5,209 nucleotides of DNA, from contig CALBGO010000070.1 of assembly GCA_937894585.1 (NCBI GenBank), positions 1-5,209 on the forward strand. Reading direction: 5' to 3'. The notes beneath the pieces are model-generated. The model did no database searches, had not been told where the DNA came from, and saw only the letters and a program-made list of their open reading frames with translations. The stretch comes from an uncultured Eubacterium sp. (GTDB lineage Bacteria; Bacillota; Clostridia; Peptostreptococcales; Anaerovoracaceae). This document shows positions 5,162 to 5,209 of this stretch, piece by piece (positions within the stretch are counted from its first letter, which is position 1; every line of letters starts with the position of its first letter). The position numbers were made by a program, and so were the translations under genes.

Positions 5162-5167
5162 ATTAAT

Positions 5168-5171
5168 CTCC
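5168..5171 (-). promoter_or_regulatory. Ribosome binding site fixing the start at 5161
   Basis: GGAG on the minus strand lies 6 nt before the ATG at 5161. It overlaps the alternative in-frame ATG at 5171-5173, whose own upstream sequence (AAGGCGGCGGA) is a weaker match. The start at 5161 gives the N-terminus MERKVGTV. Confidence 0.65.
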
Positions 5172-5174
5172 ATT

Positions 5175-5196
5175 CCGCCGCCTTTCAGTCGGCGGC
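5175..5196 (-). promoter_or_regulatory. GC-rich hairpin in the leader of the CofE-like gene
   Basis: CCGCCG (5175-5180) pairs with CGGCGG (5190-5195), or alternatively GCCGCC (5177-5182) with GGCGGC (5191-5196). The stem ends just upstream of the ribosome binding site and has no T-tract, so it is not a terminator. It could modulate translation or stabilise the message. The window ends 13 nt later, so the rest of the leader and the promoter are not visible. Confidence 0.35.
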
Positions 5197-5209
5197 ACAA
5201 ATAGTAATG

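Overview
The window looks like chromosome of a low-to-mid GC anaerobic member of the Bacillota, most likely class Clostridia. Four things suggest this: strong AGGAGG-type ribosome binding sites, sigma-A-like promoters (TTGACA-17-TATACT), a YtrA-type GntR/ABC cassette, and a long F420-ligase-like protein of the sort found in Clostridia. This is inferred from protein style and signals only; no search was possible. I see no phage, integron, IS transposase, CRISPR array, tRNA or rRNA.

Layout from left to right. (1) Positions 1-698: a minus-strand gene for a DUF2148-type ferredoxin-domain protein with its own terminator at 7-55. (2) Positions 699-919: a divergent intergenic region with two back-to-back promoters whose -35 boxes lie 4 bp apart. 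A compact, hairpin-rich element bounded by exact 11-bp direct repeats (710-826) sits in the 5' leader of the ferredoxin gene. (3) Positions 920-1504: a plus-strand CYTH-domain (CyaB/ThTPase superfamily) gene, followed by a 21-codon micro-ORF and a strong bidirectional terminator (1588-1642) shared with the convergent operon. (4) Positions 1710-3730: a minus-strand three-gene operon for a GntR/YtrA-family repressor, an ABC ATPase and an ABC-2-type permease. Its promoter overlaps a 12+12-bp inverted repeat, as expected for autorepression. (5) Positions 3731-3970: an AT-rich spacer with a rho-independent terminator. (6) Positions 3971-5161: a minus-strand gene for a CofE-like (coenzyme F420-0:L-glutamate ligase superfamily) protein whose promoter lies beyond the right edge.

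How the genes work together: only the GntR-ATPase-permease set forms a clear functional unit, a self-regulated exporter or stress-response ABC transporter. The other three genes are separate transcription units with no evident pathway link. The sequence feature that deserves most attention is the 106-bp repeat-flanked element at 710-826. Removing it restores a conventional short leader between the promoter and the ribosome binding site of the ferredoxin gene, so it looks like a small insertion.
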